Assembly (NCBI GenBank): GCA_963790325.1
Contig: CAWBNY010000002.1
Location: 930,001-994,000 of the forward strand
Reading direction: 5' to 3'
Length of the DNA: 64,000 nucleotides
Source of the DNA: JAXDMK01 sp963790325
GTDB taxonomy: Bacteria; Actinomycetota; Acidimicrobiia; Acidimicrobiales; AC-14
A program made the translations under genes and the position numbers. Below the pieces are notes generated by a model, which was given only the letters and a program-made list of their open reading frames with translations, searched no databases and had not been told where the DNA came from. This document shows, in pieces, positions 44,915-53,280 of the stretch (position 1 is the stretch's first letter; each line of letters opens with the position of its first letter).

Positions 44915-44920
44915 TAGACT
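44915..44920 (+). promoter_or_regulatory. candidate -10 box for the Asn/Thr-rich surface protein
   Basis: TAGACT, about 46 bases before the ATG at 44967. A GGGGAG site lies shortly before the ATG. No clear -35. Confidence 0.3.
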
Positions 44921-44966
44921 CCCGTGGGACAGACTGCGGCCCACCGTTGAGCGGGGAGATTGTGTT

Positions 44967-46349
44967 ATGAGGCACGTCCAGAGGTTGGGGAACCGGGGGC
45001 GTAGGCGCACGACTGCGGGTTCCATCGCGCTGCTCTCCGGCTTGGCGCTCTTCAGCGTGGCGCGCGCCCCGCTGGCCGTCGGCCAGCTGGCCAGCGTCGA
45101 CGTCGGCAACAGCGGTTCGGCCGTGGCCAGCACGGGCGGCAACACCGCCACCGGCAACAACTCCACGAACACCATCGGCGGCCCCGGGGTCACCACTGGC
45201 GGCCTGGTCGACGCCAACATCGGCCTCGGCTCGCCCACCAACACGTCCAGCGGCACGGCCACCGTCACCTCGGGTGCGGCCAACGCGTCGGGCAACAACT
45301 CCCAGACGGGCGTCAACCAGGCCACCTCCGGCTCGGGCGGTCCCGCCTTCACCCCGTTCAACCCGTTCGCGGCCCCCGCCGGCAACAGCCAGTCGGCCAC
45401 CGTCACCAACGACGGTGTCGCCGCCGCCTCCACCGGCGGCAACACCGCCACCGGCAACGACTCCGTCAACGCCATCGGCCCGGCCGACGGCGACGGGGCG
45501 ATCGACGCCCTCGTGGCCCTGGGCGCGCCCACCAACACCTCCACCGGCACGGCCACGATCACCTCGGGCCCGGCCAACGCCGTCGGCAACACCGCCACCA
45601 CGGGCGTCAACCAGGCCAACCTGGGCAACGGCGGCGCCGGCAGCGGCGGGTTCGGCAGCGGGGCCGGCGGCGGGGCGGCGGCGCTCCCCCCCGGCTTCTT
45701 CAACGCCACCCCGTTCCACCCGGGCTCCTTCCCGGGCACGGTCAACAACCTGGGCAACTCCTTCGACCCGTGCAGCGGCCGGTTCTTCCCGTTCAACCCG
45801 TTCTTCAACACCCCCAGCAGCCAGCGGGCGACGGTCGACAACAACGGTGACGCGGTGGCCTCCACCGGCAACAACACCGCCATCGGCAACAACTCCACCA
45901 ACACCCAGTCGATCAACCAGACGGCCTCCGGTGGCCTCATCGCCCTCAACGTCAACTTGGGCAGCCCCACCAACAACTCGACTGGCACCGCCACCATCAA
46001 CACCGGTCCGGCCAACGCCTCCGGCAACAACTCGAGCACCACGGTCAACCAGATCTGTGGCGACCTGGCTTCGGGCGGCGGCAGCGGCAGCGGCAGCGCC
46101 CCGATGATCCGCAACCCGATCACCGGCAACCCGATCGTGGTCCCGCCGATCGCCACACCGGTGGTCGTCACCCCCGCGGTGCAGACCGGCACCCTGGCCC
46201 GCACCGGCTTCGAGTCGGGCCTGGCCCTGCTCGCCACCGCCCTGGTGCTGATGGGCATCGGCCTGCTGGTCACCGCCCGCCGCCGGCTCACCCCGGTCCG
46301 CTCGGGCGGCGTCTCCTCCACGGAGTGGGACTCCATCGTCCGCTGGTAG
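44967..46349 (+). CDS. Asn/Thr/Gly-rich repeat surface protein with LAxTG-type anchor
   Basis: 460 residues. Signal peptide AGSIALLSGLALFSVARAPL is followed by three imperfect repeats of about 70 residues (DNA about 45100-45315, 45391-45615 and 45826-46055). Each runs from AVASTGGNTATGNNS-like to a SPTNTSSGTATVTSG-like block and SGNNSQTGVNQ. Repeats are separated by Pro/Phe/Gly linkers. Regular short N/T/S/G periodicity suggests a beta-solenoid or curlin-like stack. The end has LARTGFESG, a hydrophobic helix and ARRRLTP, a sorting signal of the LAxTG class, plus a 20-residue tail. Function is unknown. It belongs with the surface genes at 36887-39994. Confidence 0.7.
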   Translation: MRHVQRLGNRGRRRTTAGSIALLSGLALFSVARAPLAVGQLASVDVGNSGSAVASTGGNTATGNNSTNTIGGPGVTTGGLVDANIGLGSPTNTSSGTATVTSGAANASGNNSQTGVNQATSGSGGPAFTPFNPFAAPAGNSQSATVTNDGVAAASTGGNTATGNDSVNAIGPADGDGAIDALVALGAPTNTSTGTATITSGPANAVGNTATTGVNQANLGNGGAGSGGFGSGAGGGAAALPPGFFNATPFHPGSFPGTVNNLGNSFDPCSGRFFPFNPFFNTPSSQRATVDNNGDAVASTGNNTAIGNNSTNTQSINQTASGGLIALNVNLGSPTNNSTGTATINTGPANASGNNSSTTVNQICGDLASGGGSGSGSAPMIRNPITGNPIVVPPIATPVVVTPAVQTGTLARTGFESGLALLATALVLMGIGLLVTARRRLTPVRSGGVSSTEWDSIVRW

Positions 46350-46366
46350 GCGGTTTCGCCTTCGCA

Positions 46367-46427
46367 CGCCGAGCTCGCTCGGCGAGCTCCAAGATGAGAG
46401 GCCGATCGGCGAAGCCGGTCGGCCTCT
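46367..46427 (+). terminator. double hairpin after the Asn/Thr-rich surface gene
   Basis: Hairpin 1 at 46367-46384: CGCCGAG/CTCGGCG with a CTCG loop. Hairpin 2 at 46397-46427: 14-bp stem AGAGGCCGATCGGC/GCCGGTCGGCCTCT (one wobble) with a GAA loop, then TGCTTC. Together they should end the transcript ahead of the ilv promoter. Confidence 0.65.
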
Positions 46428-46506
46428 TGCTTCAAGGCTCGTCGGCCGCCAGTCACCGGGGGCCCGCCGGCGGCGGCAGTGGCGGGCGGCGTCGGGGACG
46501 ATGTGT

Positions 46507-46536
46507 TTGCGGCTGGCTTCCGCGCCCGTTTACACT
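46507..46536 (+). promoter_or_regulatory. promoter of the ilvBNC leader
   Basis: TTGCGG (46507-46512) and TACACT (46531-46536) are separated by 18 bases. The -10 box is 9 bases before the leader-peptide ATG, so the leader peptide itself may be translated from a leaderless end. Confidence 0.6.
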
Positions 46537-46545
46537 CACCCTCGG

Positions 46546-46581
46546 ATGAGACTGTTCACCGGACTCGTACTTATCGCCTAG
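46546..46581 (+). CDS. branched-chain leader peptide (attenuator peptide)
   Basis: An 11-residue frame, MRLFTGLVLIA, followed by TAG. Five of eleven residues are Leu, Val or Ile, in a row of LVLI. It uses codons rarely seen in this genome (GTA, CTT). It lies between the ilv promoter and a strong terminator ahead of ilvB, the classical position for an ilv leader peptide. Ribosome stalling at the LVLI codons when branched-chain amino acids are scarce would favour read-through. Confidence 0.75.
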   Translation: MRLFTGLVLIA

Positions 46582-46642
46582 CGCACGCCGTCACCACACG
46601 CGCGTGCGCCCACGACCTCCCAGACGGGAGGTCGTTTCTTTT
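46581..46642 (+). terminator. ilv transcription attenuator
   Basis: First hairpin GCGCACGC/GCGTGCGC (46581-46588 with 46602-46609). Then an intrinsic terminator, CGACCTCCC/GGGAGGTCG with an AGAC loop (46613-46634), followed by TTTCTTTT (46635-46642). It lies 31 bases after the leader-peptide stop and 25 bases before ilvB. The alternative antiterminator fold was not resolved by eye. Confidence 0.8.
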
Positions 46643-46667
46643 GTCGGCCACTGGACTGGGAGCGAAC

Positions 46668-48410
46668 ATGAAGTTGAACGGAGGGCAGGCCCTCATCAAG
46701 AGCCTCGAGATGGAGGGGGTGGAGGTCATGTTCGGCCTCCCCGGCGGCGCCATCCTGCCCGTCTACGACCCCATCATCGACTCGCCCATCCGCCACATCC
46801 TGGTGCGCCACGAGCAGGGGGCGGGGCACATGGCCGAGGGCTACGCCCACGCCACCGGGCGGCCGGGCGTGGCCATGGTCACCAGCGGGCCGGGGGCCAC
46901 CAACATCGTCACCCCCCTGGCCGACGCCCTGATGGACTCGATCCCCATCGTCGTCATCACCGGCCAGGTGCCGTCGGCGGCCATCGGCACCGACGCCTTC
47001 CAGGAGTGCGACACCATCGGGATCACCCGGTCGGTGACCAAGCACAACGAGCTGATCACGTCGGCCCAGGACATCCCCCGAATCATCCACGAGGCCTTCC
47101 ACATCGCCACCACCGGCCGTCCCGGCCCGGTCCTGGTCGACATCCCCAAGGACATCGTCGACCCCAAGAACCCGAACTCGGCCATGGATTGGTACTGGCC
47201 CGAATCGATCGACCTGCCCGGCTACAAACCCACCACCAAGGGCCACCCGAGGATGATCCGGGAGGCAGCCCGCCTAATCGGCGAATCCCGGCGACCGGTC
47301 ATCTACGCCGGCGGTGGCATCCTCAAGGCCCGGGCGGCCGAGGCCCTGCGGGAGCTGGCCGAGCTCACCGGCATCCGCGTGGTCACCACCCTCATGGCCC
47401 GGGGCGCCTTCCCCGACTCCCACCCCCAGTGCCTGGGCATGCCGGGCATGCACGGCAACTTCACAGCCGTCACCGCCATGCAGAAGGCAGACCTGCTCAT
47501 CGCCCTCGGGTCACGGTTCGACGACCGGGTGACGGGCAAGCTCTCCGGCTTCGCCCCCGAAGCCAAGATCATCCACGTCGACATCGACCCCGCCGAGCTG
47601 GGCAAGGTCCGCCGACCCGACGTCCCCATCGTGGGCGACTGCCGGCTGGTCATCGAGGAGCTCATCCGGGCGGTGCGGGACATGGGCGGGTCCGAGGCCC
47701 AGCCCGACCGCACCGGGTGGAACGACACCCTGCGCTCGTGGCAGGAGAAGTTCCCCCTCCGTTACGAGCAGGGCTGGGAGGCGGGCGACAAGCTCAAGCC
47801 CCAGTACTGCGTGGAGTCCCTCCGGGACAACTCCCCGGAGGACACCATCGTGGTGTCGGGCGTCGGCCAGCACCAGATGTGGTCGAGCCAGCTGTGGCGG
47901 TTCGACCACCCCTACACGTGGGTGAACTCCGGCGGGCTGGGCACCATGGGCTTCGCCGTACCGGCCGCGGTGGGGGCCAAGGTGGGCATGCCGGGGCGGA
48001 CGGTGTGGGCCATCGACGGCGACGGCTGCTTCCAGATGACGGCCCAGGAACTGGTCACCGCCTCCGCCGAGCGCATCCCGATCAAGGTCGCCATCCTCAA
48101 CAACGCCTACCTGGGCATGGTCCGCCAGTGGCAGGAGCTGTTCTACGAGGAGCGCTACTCCGAGGTCTACCTGTCCCCCGACCTGCCCGACTACAAGATG
48201 TGGGCCGAGGCCATGGGCTGCATCGCCTTCCGGGTCGAGTCCCCGGAGGATGTGGTGCCCACCATCGAGAAGGCGAACTCGATCGACGACCGCCCGGTGG
48301 TCATCGACTTCCGCTGCGACTCCGACGAGAAGGTCTACCCCATGGTCGCCGCCGGAACTTCCAACGACGACATCATCCTCGGCCCCGAGTTCGGCCCGGG
48401 AGGACACTGA
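46668..48410 (+). CDS. ilvB: acetolactate synthase large subunit
   Basis: 580 residues from the ATG at 46668, with GGGAG 8-12 bases upstream. Conserved parts: VMFGLPGGAILPVYDPI, the TPP-activating Glu in LVRHEQGAGHMAEGYAHATG, SGPGATNIVTPLADA, and the C-terminal ThDP/Mg site AIDGDGCFQMTAQEL...ILNNAYLGMVRQWQ. It condenses pyruvate to acetolactate or acetohydroxybutyrate, the first step to Val, Leu and Ile. Controlled by the attenuator just upstream; joined to ilvN through a 49-codon open frame. Confidence 0.96.
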   Translation: MKLNGGQALIKSLEMEGVEVMFGLPGGAILPVYDPIIDSPIRHILVRHEQGAGHMAEGYAHATGRPGVAMVTSGPGATNIVTPLADALMDSIPIVVITGQVPSAAIGTDAFQECDTIGITRSVTKHNELITSAQDIPRIIHEAFHIATTGRPGPVLVDIPKDIVDPKNPNSAMDWYWPESIDLPGYKPTTKGHPRMIREAARLIGESRRPVIYAGGGILKARAAEALRELAELTGIRVVTTLMARGAFPDSHPQCLGMPGMHGNFTAVTAMQKADLLIALGSRFDDRVTGKLSGFAPEAKIIHVDIDPAELGKVRRPDVPIVGDCRLVIEELIRAVRDMGGSEAQPDRTGWNDTLRSWQEKFPLRYEQGWEAGDKLKPQYCVESLRDNSPEDTIVVSGVGQHQMWSSQLWRFDHPYTWVNSGGLGTMGFAVPAAVGAKVGMPGRTVWAIDGDGCFQMTAQELVTASAERIPIKVAILNNAYLGMVRQWQELFYEERYSEVYLSPDLPDYKMWAEAMGCIAFRVESPEDVVPTIEKANSIDDRPVVIDFRCDSDEKVYPMVAAGTSNDDIILGPEFGPGGH

Positions 48411-48559
48411 TGGCACACGCGTTCGATGGGCCGGGATCGCCCGAAGGCGCCCGATCCCGCTGGCGGCGACGAGCCTTTCAGGCGGAGGTCGCCGGCTTCG
48501 CCGGCGGCCGGAGCACGACCCGTTCGGCCGACCGCAGCGCAGCGGAGGGATGGCGATGA
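48410..48559 (+). CDS. 49-codon open frame bridging ilvB and ilvN
   Basis: Its ATG overlaps the ilvB stop (TGATG at 48408-48412) and its TGA overlaps the second ilvN ATG (ATGA at 48556-48559). The peptide begins MAHAFDGPGSPEGARSRWRR and is Arg/Ala/Gly-rich with no known domain. The spacer also contains two hairpins (GGGATCG/CGATCCC around 48434 and CGCCGGC/GCCGGCG around 48490). It would couple ilvN translation to ilvB. Whether it is translated is unproven. Confidence 0.35.
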   Translation: MAHAFDGPGSPEGARSRWRRRAFQAEVAGFAGGRSTTRSADRSAAEGWR

Positions 48560-49077
48560 GCTCGAAGCACCACATACTCACCGTCCTGGTGGAGAACAAG
48601 GCGGGTGTGCTGGCCCGGGTGGCGGGGTTGTTCGCCCGCCGGGGGTTCAACATCTACTCGCTGGCGGTGGCGCCCACCGACGACGAGCGGTTCAGCCGGA
48701 TCACGATCGTGGTCGACGTGGCGTCGACCCCGCTCGAACAGATCACCAAGCAGCTGTTCAAGCTCATCAACGTGGTCAAGATCAGCGAGCTCGACCCGGC
48801 CGACGCCGTCGAGCAGGAGATGATGCTGGTCACGGTCAAGGCCGAGGGCCCGGGACGGGGCCAGGTCATCGAGCTGGTCCAGGTGTTCGAGGGCCGCATC
48901 ATCGACGTCGGGCTGGAGGCCATCACCGTGGTCCTGGCCGGGCCGCCGCAGAAGCTCGACGACTTCGAGGACCTCATGCAGGTCTACGGCATCCTCCAGC
49001 TGCAGCGCACCGGCCGGGTCGCCCTGCCCAAGCTCGAGCGCCAGCCCCACCCCACCCGCCTCCGCCGGACCGGCTGA
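48556..49077 (+). CDS. ilvN: acetolactate synthase small (regulatory) subunit
   Basis: 173 residues. The ATG at 48556 is preferred over 48550 because AGCGGAGGG ends 6 bases before it. The N-terminal ACT domain (HHILTVLVENKAGVLARVAG, then LFARRGFNIYSLAVAPTDD) binds valine for feedback inhibition. The C-terminal region (EMMLVTVKAEGPGRGQVIEL, FEGRIIDVGLEAITVVLAG) contacts IlvB. It follows ilvB in the operon. Confidence 0.95.
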   Translation: MSSKHHILTVLVENKAGVLARVAGLFARRGFNIYSLAVAPTDDERFSRITIVVDVASTPLEQITKQLFKLINVVKISELDPADAVEQEMMLVTVKAEGPGRGQVIELVQVFEGRIIDVGLEAITVVLAGPPQKLDDFEDLMQVYGILQLQRTGRVALPKLERQPHPTRLRRTG

Positions 49078-49081
49078 AAGG

Positions 49082-49087
49082 TACGGT
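49082..49087 (+). promoter_or_regulatory. -10 box for a separate ilvC promoter
   Basis: TACGGT lies 6 bases before the ilvC ATG, right after the ilvN stop. ilvC may therefore have its own leaderless promoter in addition to read-through. Confidence 0.45.
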
Positions 49088-49093
49088 ATCGCC

Positions 49094-50119
49094 ATGGCCA
49101 ACGTCTATTACGAGAAGGATGCCGACGCCGGCCTCATCGGCAGCCGCAAGGTGGCCGTCATCGGCTACGGGTCCCAGGGCCACGCCCACGCCCTCAACCT
49201 CATGGACTCCGGCGTCGACGTGCGGGTCGGGCTGCGGGAGGGTTCGAAGTCGTGGGCCAAGGCGGAGGCGGCCGGGCTGCGGGTGACCACCATCGCCCAG
49301 GCCGCGTCCGAGGCCGACCTGGTGATGATCCTCCTGCCCGACACCGAGCAGGCCGCGGTGTACGAGTCCGAGATCGCCCCCCACCTGTCCGACGGCGACG
49401 CCCTCTTCTTCGCCCACGGCCTCAACATCCGCTTCGGGCTGATCAGCCCGGCGGCCGGCCTCGACGTGGGCATGGTGGCCCCCAAGGGCCCCGGCCACCT
49501 GGTGCGGCGCACGTTCGAGTCCGGCGGGGGCACCCCCTCGCTCATCGCCGTCTCCCAGGACGCCTCGGGCAAGGCCAAGGCCCTCGCCCTCTCCTACGCC
49601 CACGCCCTCGGCGCCACCCGGGCCGGTGTCCTGGAGACCACGTTCGAGGAGGAGACGGAGACCGACCTGTTCGGCGAGCAGGTCGTGCTCTGCGGCGGGC
49701 TCACCGAGCTGGTCATGGCCGGCTTCGAGACCCTGGTGGAGGCCGGCTACCAGCCCGAGTCGGCCTACTTCGAGTGCCTCCACGAGGTGAAGCTCATCGT
49801 CGACCTGATGTACGAGCAGGGCATCGCCGGCATGCGGTTCTCGATCTCCGACACCGCCGAGTACGGCGACCTCACCCGTGGCCCCCGCATCATCAACCAG
49901 GAGACCCGGGCCGAGATGCGCCGCATCCTCGACGAGATCCAGGACGGCCGCTTCGCCACCGAGTGGATCGCCGAGAACCGGGCCGGGCGGCCCAAGTTCA
50001 ACGAGCTGCGGGCCAAGGGTGCCGAGCACCCCATCGAGAAGGTCGGTGCCGAGCTGCGGGCCATGATGCCGTGGATCTCTGCCGGCAAGGCCCGTCCCCA
50101 GGACGTGTCCGGAGGCTGA
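49094..50119 (+). CDS. ilvC: ketol-acid reductoisomerase
   Basis: 341 residues, class I length. The NADPH site is VAVIGYGSQGHAHALNLMDS. Metal-binding and catalytic residues lie in VAPKGPGHLVRRTFESG, ETETDLFGEQ and FECLHEVKLIVDLMYEQG. It converts acetolactate to dihydroxyisovalerate with NADPH and Mg. Last gene of the ilvBNC block. Confidence 0.96.
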   Translation: MANVYYEKDADAGLIGSRKVAVIGYGSQGHAHALNLMDSGVDVRVGLREGSKSWAKAEAAGLRVTTIAQAASEADLVMILLPDTEQAAVYESEIAPHLSDGDALFFAHGLNIRFGLISPAAGLDVGMVAPKGPGHLVRRTFESGGGTPSLIAVSQDASGKAKALALSYAHALGATRAGVLETTFEEETETDLFGEQVVLCGGLTELVMAGFETLVEAGYQPESAYFECLHEVKLIVDLMYEQGIAGMRFSISDTAEYGDLTRGPRIINQETRAEMRRILDEIQDGRFATEWIAENRAGRPKFNELRAKGAEHPIEKVGAELRAMMPWISAGKARPQDVSGG

Positions 50120-50139
50120 GGTCTCCCACGTCGTCCCCA

Positions 50140-50168
50140 GAAGCCGGCCTGCAGGCCCTTGGGGCTTC
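50140..50168. terminator. hairpin after ilvC, shared with the minus-strand unit
   Basis: GAAGCC/GGCTTC arms enclose the perfect palindrome GGCCTGCAGGCC (50146-50157). There is no U-tract. It lies between the ilvC stop and the end of the convergent sigma-factor remnant. Confidence 0.4.
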
Positions 50169-50319
50169 AGGCGCTGAGCGACTCCCGGGGGCCGTGGTCG
50201 GCCAGGCGGCGCAGGCCGCGGTGCTGGAGGACGCGCACCGTGCCCGGGCGTTTGCCGAGGAGCTCGGCCACCTGCGACACCCCCAGCCCCCCGATGAACT
50301 GAAGCGCCGCCGCGGCCAC
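50167..50319 (-). pseudogene. remnant of an ECF sigma factor (region 4 only)
   Basis: A 50-codon frame from a GTG at 50319 encodes GVSQVAELLGKRPGTVRVLQ followed by HRGLRRLADHG, the DNA-binding helix-turn-helix of sigma region 4. Region 2 and the linker are missing: an in-frame TGA lies four codons upstream and the Cys-repeat gene occupies the space beyond. Either the 3' fragment of a deleted sigma gene or, less likely, a stand-alone region-4 peptide. It is on the same strand as serC and the Cys-repeat gene. Confidence 0.65.
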
Positions 50320-50328
50320 CCGATGGCG

Positions 50329-50826
50329 TCAGCCGCCCGCGGTCATGCACTCCCTGACGATGGGTCTCAGGGTGGTCCGGTCGGCGTCGGGGTTGGCCGC
50401 CTTGGCGTCGGCCACGCACCGGCGCAGGCGCTCCCGAGCCCCGCCCAGCTGGATGCCGGCCTCCTCCAGGCATCCTTCGACCGCCGGCCGGAACCGGGGC
50501 CGGTCCCCGTCGGGGTCGGCCTCCCGGGCCGCCCGCACGCACTCCTTGAGGGCGTCCCGGCGGGCCTGCTGCTCGGGGGTCGGCGTCCGCACCGGGATGC
50601 CGGCCGCCTCCAGGCAGGGCCGGGCCGCCTCCCGGATGGCGGCCCGGTCGGCGTCGGGGTTGGCCGCCCGTGCCTCCGCCACGCACACCTTGGCCGCTTC
50701 CCGCAGGGCGGGGTCGCCCGATCCCGGTCCGTGCCGGCCGGGACCGGCCGCGGCCACCGCCCCCGCCCCCACCCCCACGACCAGGACCGCTCCGACCCCC
50801 ACTCCGATGATTCGTCGCATTCGCAT
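50329..50826 (-). CDS. small secreted protein with three Cys-pair helical repeats
   Basis: 165 residues. Signal peptide IIGVGVGAVLVVGVGAGAVA. The mature part is Ala/Arg/Asp-rich with three repeats of about 35-45 residues. Each has Cys, then ANPDADR or ADPDGDR, then a second Cys about 22 residues after the first: CVAEARAANPDADRAAIREA, CVRAAREADPDGDRPRFRPA and CVADAKAANPDADRTTLRPI. The spacing suggests disulfide-closed helical hairpins; the DPDGDR loops faintly resemble calcium-binding loops. I do not recognise a family. It lies just downstream of serC. Confidence 0.65.
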   Translation of the reverse strand: MRMRRIIGVGVGAVLVVGVGAGAVAAAGPGRHGPGSGDPALREAAKVCVAEARAANPDADRAAIREAARPCLEAAGIPVRTPTPEQQARRDALKECVRAAREADPDGDRPRFRPAVEGCLEEAGIQLGGARERLRRCVADAKAANPDADRTTLRPIVRECMTAGG

Positions 50827-50868
50827 GTCCCCACTGTCGGCCGGCGGGGTGAGCGCCCGACCACCGGA

Positions 50869-52020
50869 CTATGAGGGTTGTGTGAGGAGCTCGGCCACCA
50901 CGTGGTCGATGGCCCGGGTGAGGACGGCCACGTCGGAGGCCTCCACCGCCGGGTACATGGCGACGCGCAGCTGGTTTCGGCCCAGGCGGCGGTAGGACTC
51001 GGTGTCGACGATGCCGTTGGCCCGCAGGACGGCGGACACGACGTTGGCGTCGACCGCGTCGACCAGGTCGATGGTGCCGACCACCGGGCTGCGCTGGGCC
51101 GGGTCGGCCACGAAGGGAGAGGCGTAGGACGAGGCCTCGGCCCACGGGTAGAGCTCGGCGGCCGACGCCTCCGACCGGGAGGCGGCCCAGCCCAGGCCCC
51201 CGCCGGCCAGCATCCACTCCACCTGCTCGACCATGAGGAACACGGTGGCCAGGCCGGGGGTGTTGTAGGTCTGGTCGAGGCGGGAGCTCTCCAGGGCCAG
51301 GCCCAGGTCGAGGAGGGCCGGGGTCCAGCGCCCCGCCATCCCGTTGCCCGGCGCCCTGATCCGCGCCACCCGCTCGACGGCGGCGGGTGACAGCAGGGCC
51401 AGCCACAGCCCCCCGTCGGCGGCGAAGCACTTCTGGGGGGCGAAGTAGTAGGCGTCGCACTCGGCCGGGTCGACTCGCATCCCGCCGGCGGCGGACGTGG
51501 CGTCGACCAGGACCAGGGCCCCGTCGGAGCCCGGCGGCCGGCGCACGGGCATGGCCACCCCGGTGGACGTCTCGTTGTGGGTGAGGGCGTAGACGTCGAC
51601 GTCGGGGTTGGCGCGGGGCAACGGGTGGGTGCCGGGCGCGGACTCGATCACCTCGGGGTCGTCGAGGTGGGGTGCGGCCTTGGCCGCGGCCGCGAACGAG
51701 GCCGAGAACTGGCCGAATGCGAGGTGCTGGCTGCGGCGCTCGATGAGCCCGAAGGTGGCCATGTCCCAGAAGAGGGCCGCCCCCCCGTTGCCCAGCGCCA
51801 CCTCGTAGCCGTCGGGCAGCTTGAACAGGTCGGTGAGGCCGGCCCGCAAGCGGCCGACCATCGAGCGGACGGTGTCGGCCCGGTGGCTGGTGCCCAGGTA
51901 GGTGGGGGAGGCGGCAGCCAGGGCGGCGACCGCCTGGGGGCGGACCTTGGACGGCCCGCTCCCGAAGCGCCCGTCGGCGGGGCGCAGGTCGGGGGGCAGG
52001 CGGATATCGGGAACGGTCAT
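50869..52020 (-). CDS. serC: phosphoserine transaminase, mycobacterial type
   Basis: 383 residues from the ATG at 52020 (MTVPDIRLPPDLRPADGRFG, then SGPSKVRPQAVAAL). The PLP-binding Lys lies in CDAYYFAPQKCFAADGGLWL. Other conserved parts: LTHNETSTGVAMPVRRP, VDATSAAGGMRVD and SRLDQTYNTPGLATVFLM. It makes phosphoserine for serine synthesis. Divergent from the aminotransferase at 52063 across 42 bases. Confidence 0.92.
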   Translation of the reverse strand: MTVPDIRLPPDLRPADGRFGSGPSKVRPQAVAALAAASPTYLGTSHRADTVRSMVGRLRAGLTDLFKLPDGYEVALGNGGAALFWDMATFGLIERRSQHLAFGQFSASFAAAAKAAPHLDDPEVIESAPGTHPLPRANPDVDVYALTHNETSTGVAMPVRRPPGSDGALVLVDATSAAGGMRVDPAECDAYYFAPQKCFAADGGLWLALLSPAAVERVARIRAPGNGMAGRWTPALLDLGLALESSRLDQTYNTPGLATVFLMVEQVEWMLAGGGLGWAASRSEASAAELYPWAEASSYASPFVADPAQRSPVVGTIDLVDAVDANVVSAVLRANGIVDTESYRRLGRNQLRVAMYPAVEASDVAVLTRAIDHVVAELLTQPS

Positions 52021-52062
52021 ATGCGAGCGGGGGCAGCCATCAGGTGTGCAACTCTTACAGAC

Positions 52063-53262
<1,200 letters not shown>

Positions 53263-53280
53263 CCGGCCCTACCGCGGGCC

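Noticed and set aside
43149..46367. 1072-codon minus-strand open frame
   Set aside because: It is antisense to ilvD and the Asn/Thr-rich gene, rich in Gly/Val/Asp, without family motifs. It is a shadow frame caused by GC-rich codon bias.
46537..46667. T-box riboswitch ahead of ilvB
   Set aside because: The leader is too short (about 130 bases) and lacks the T-box sequence and stem I. A leader peptide plus terminator explains the region.
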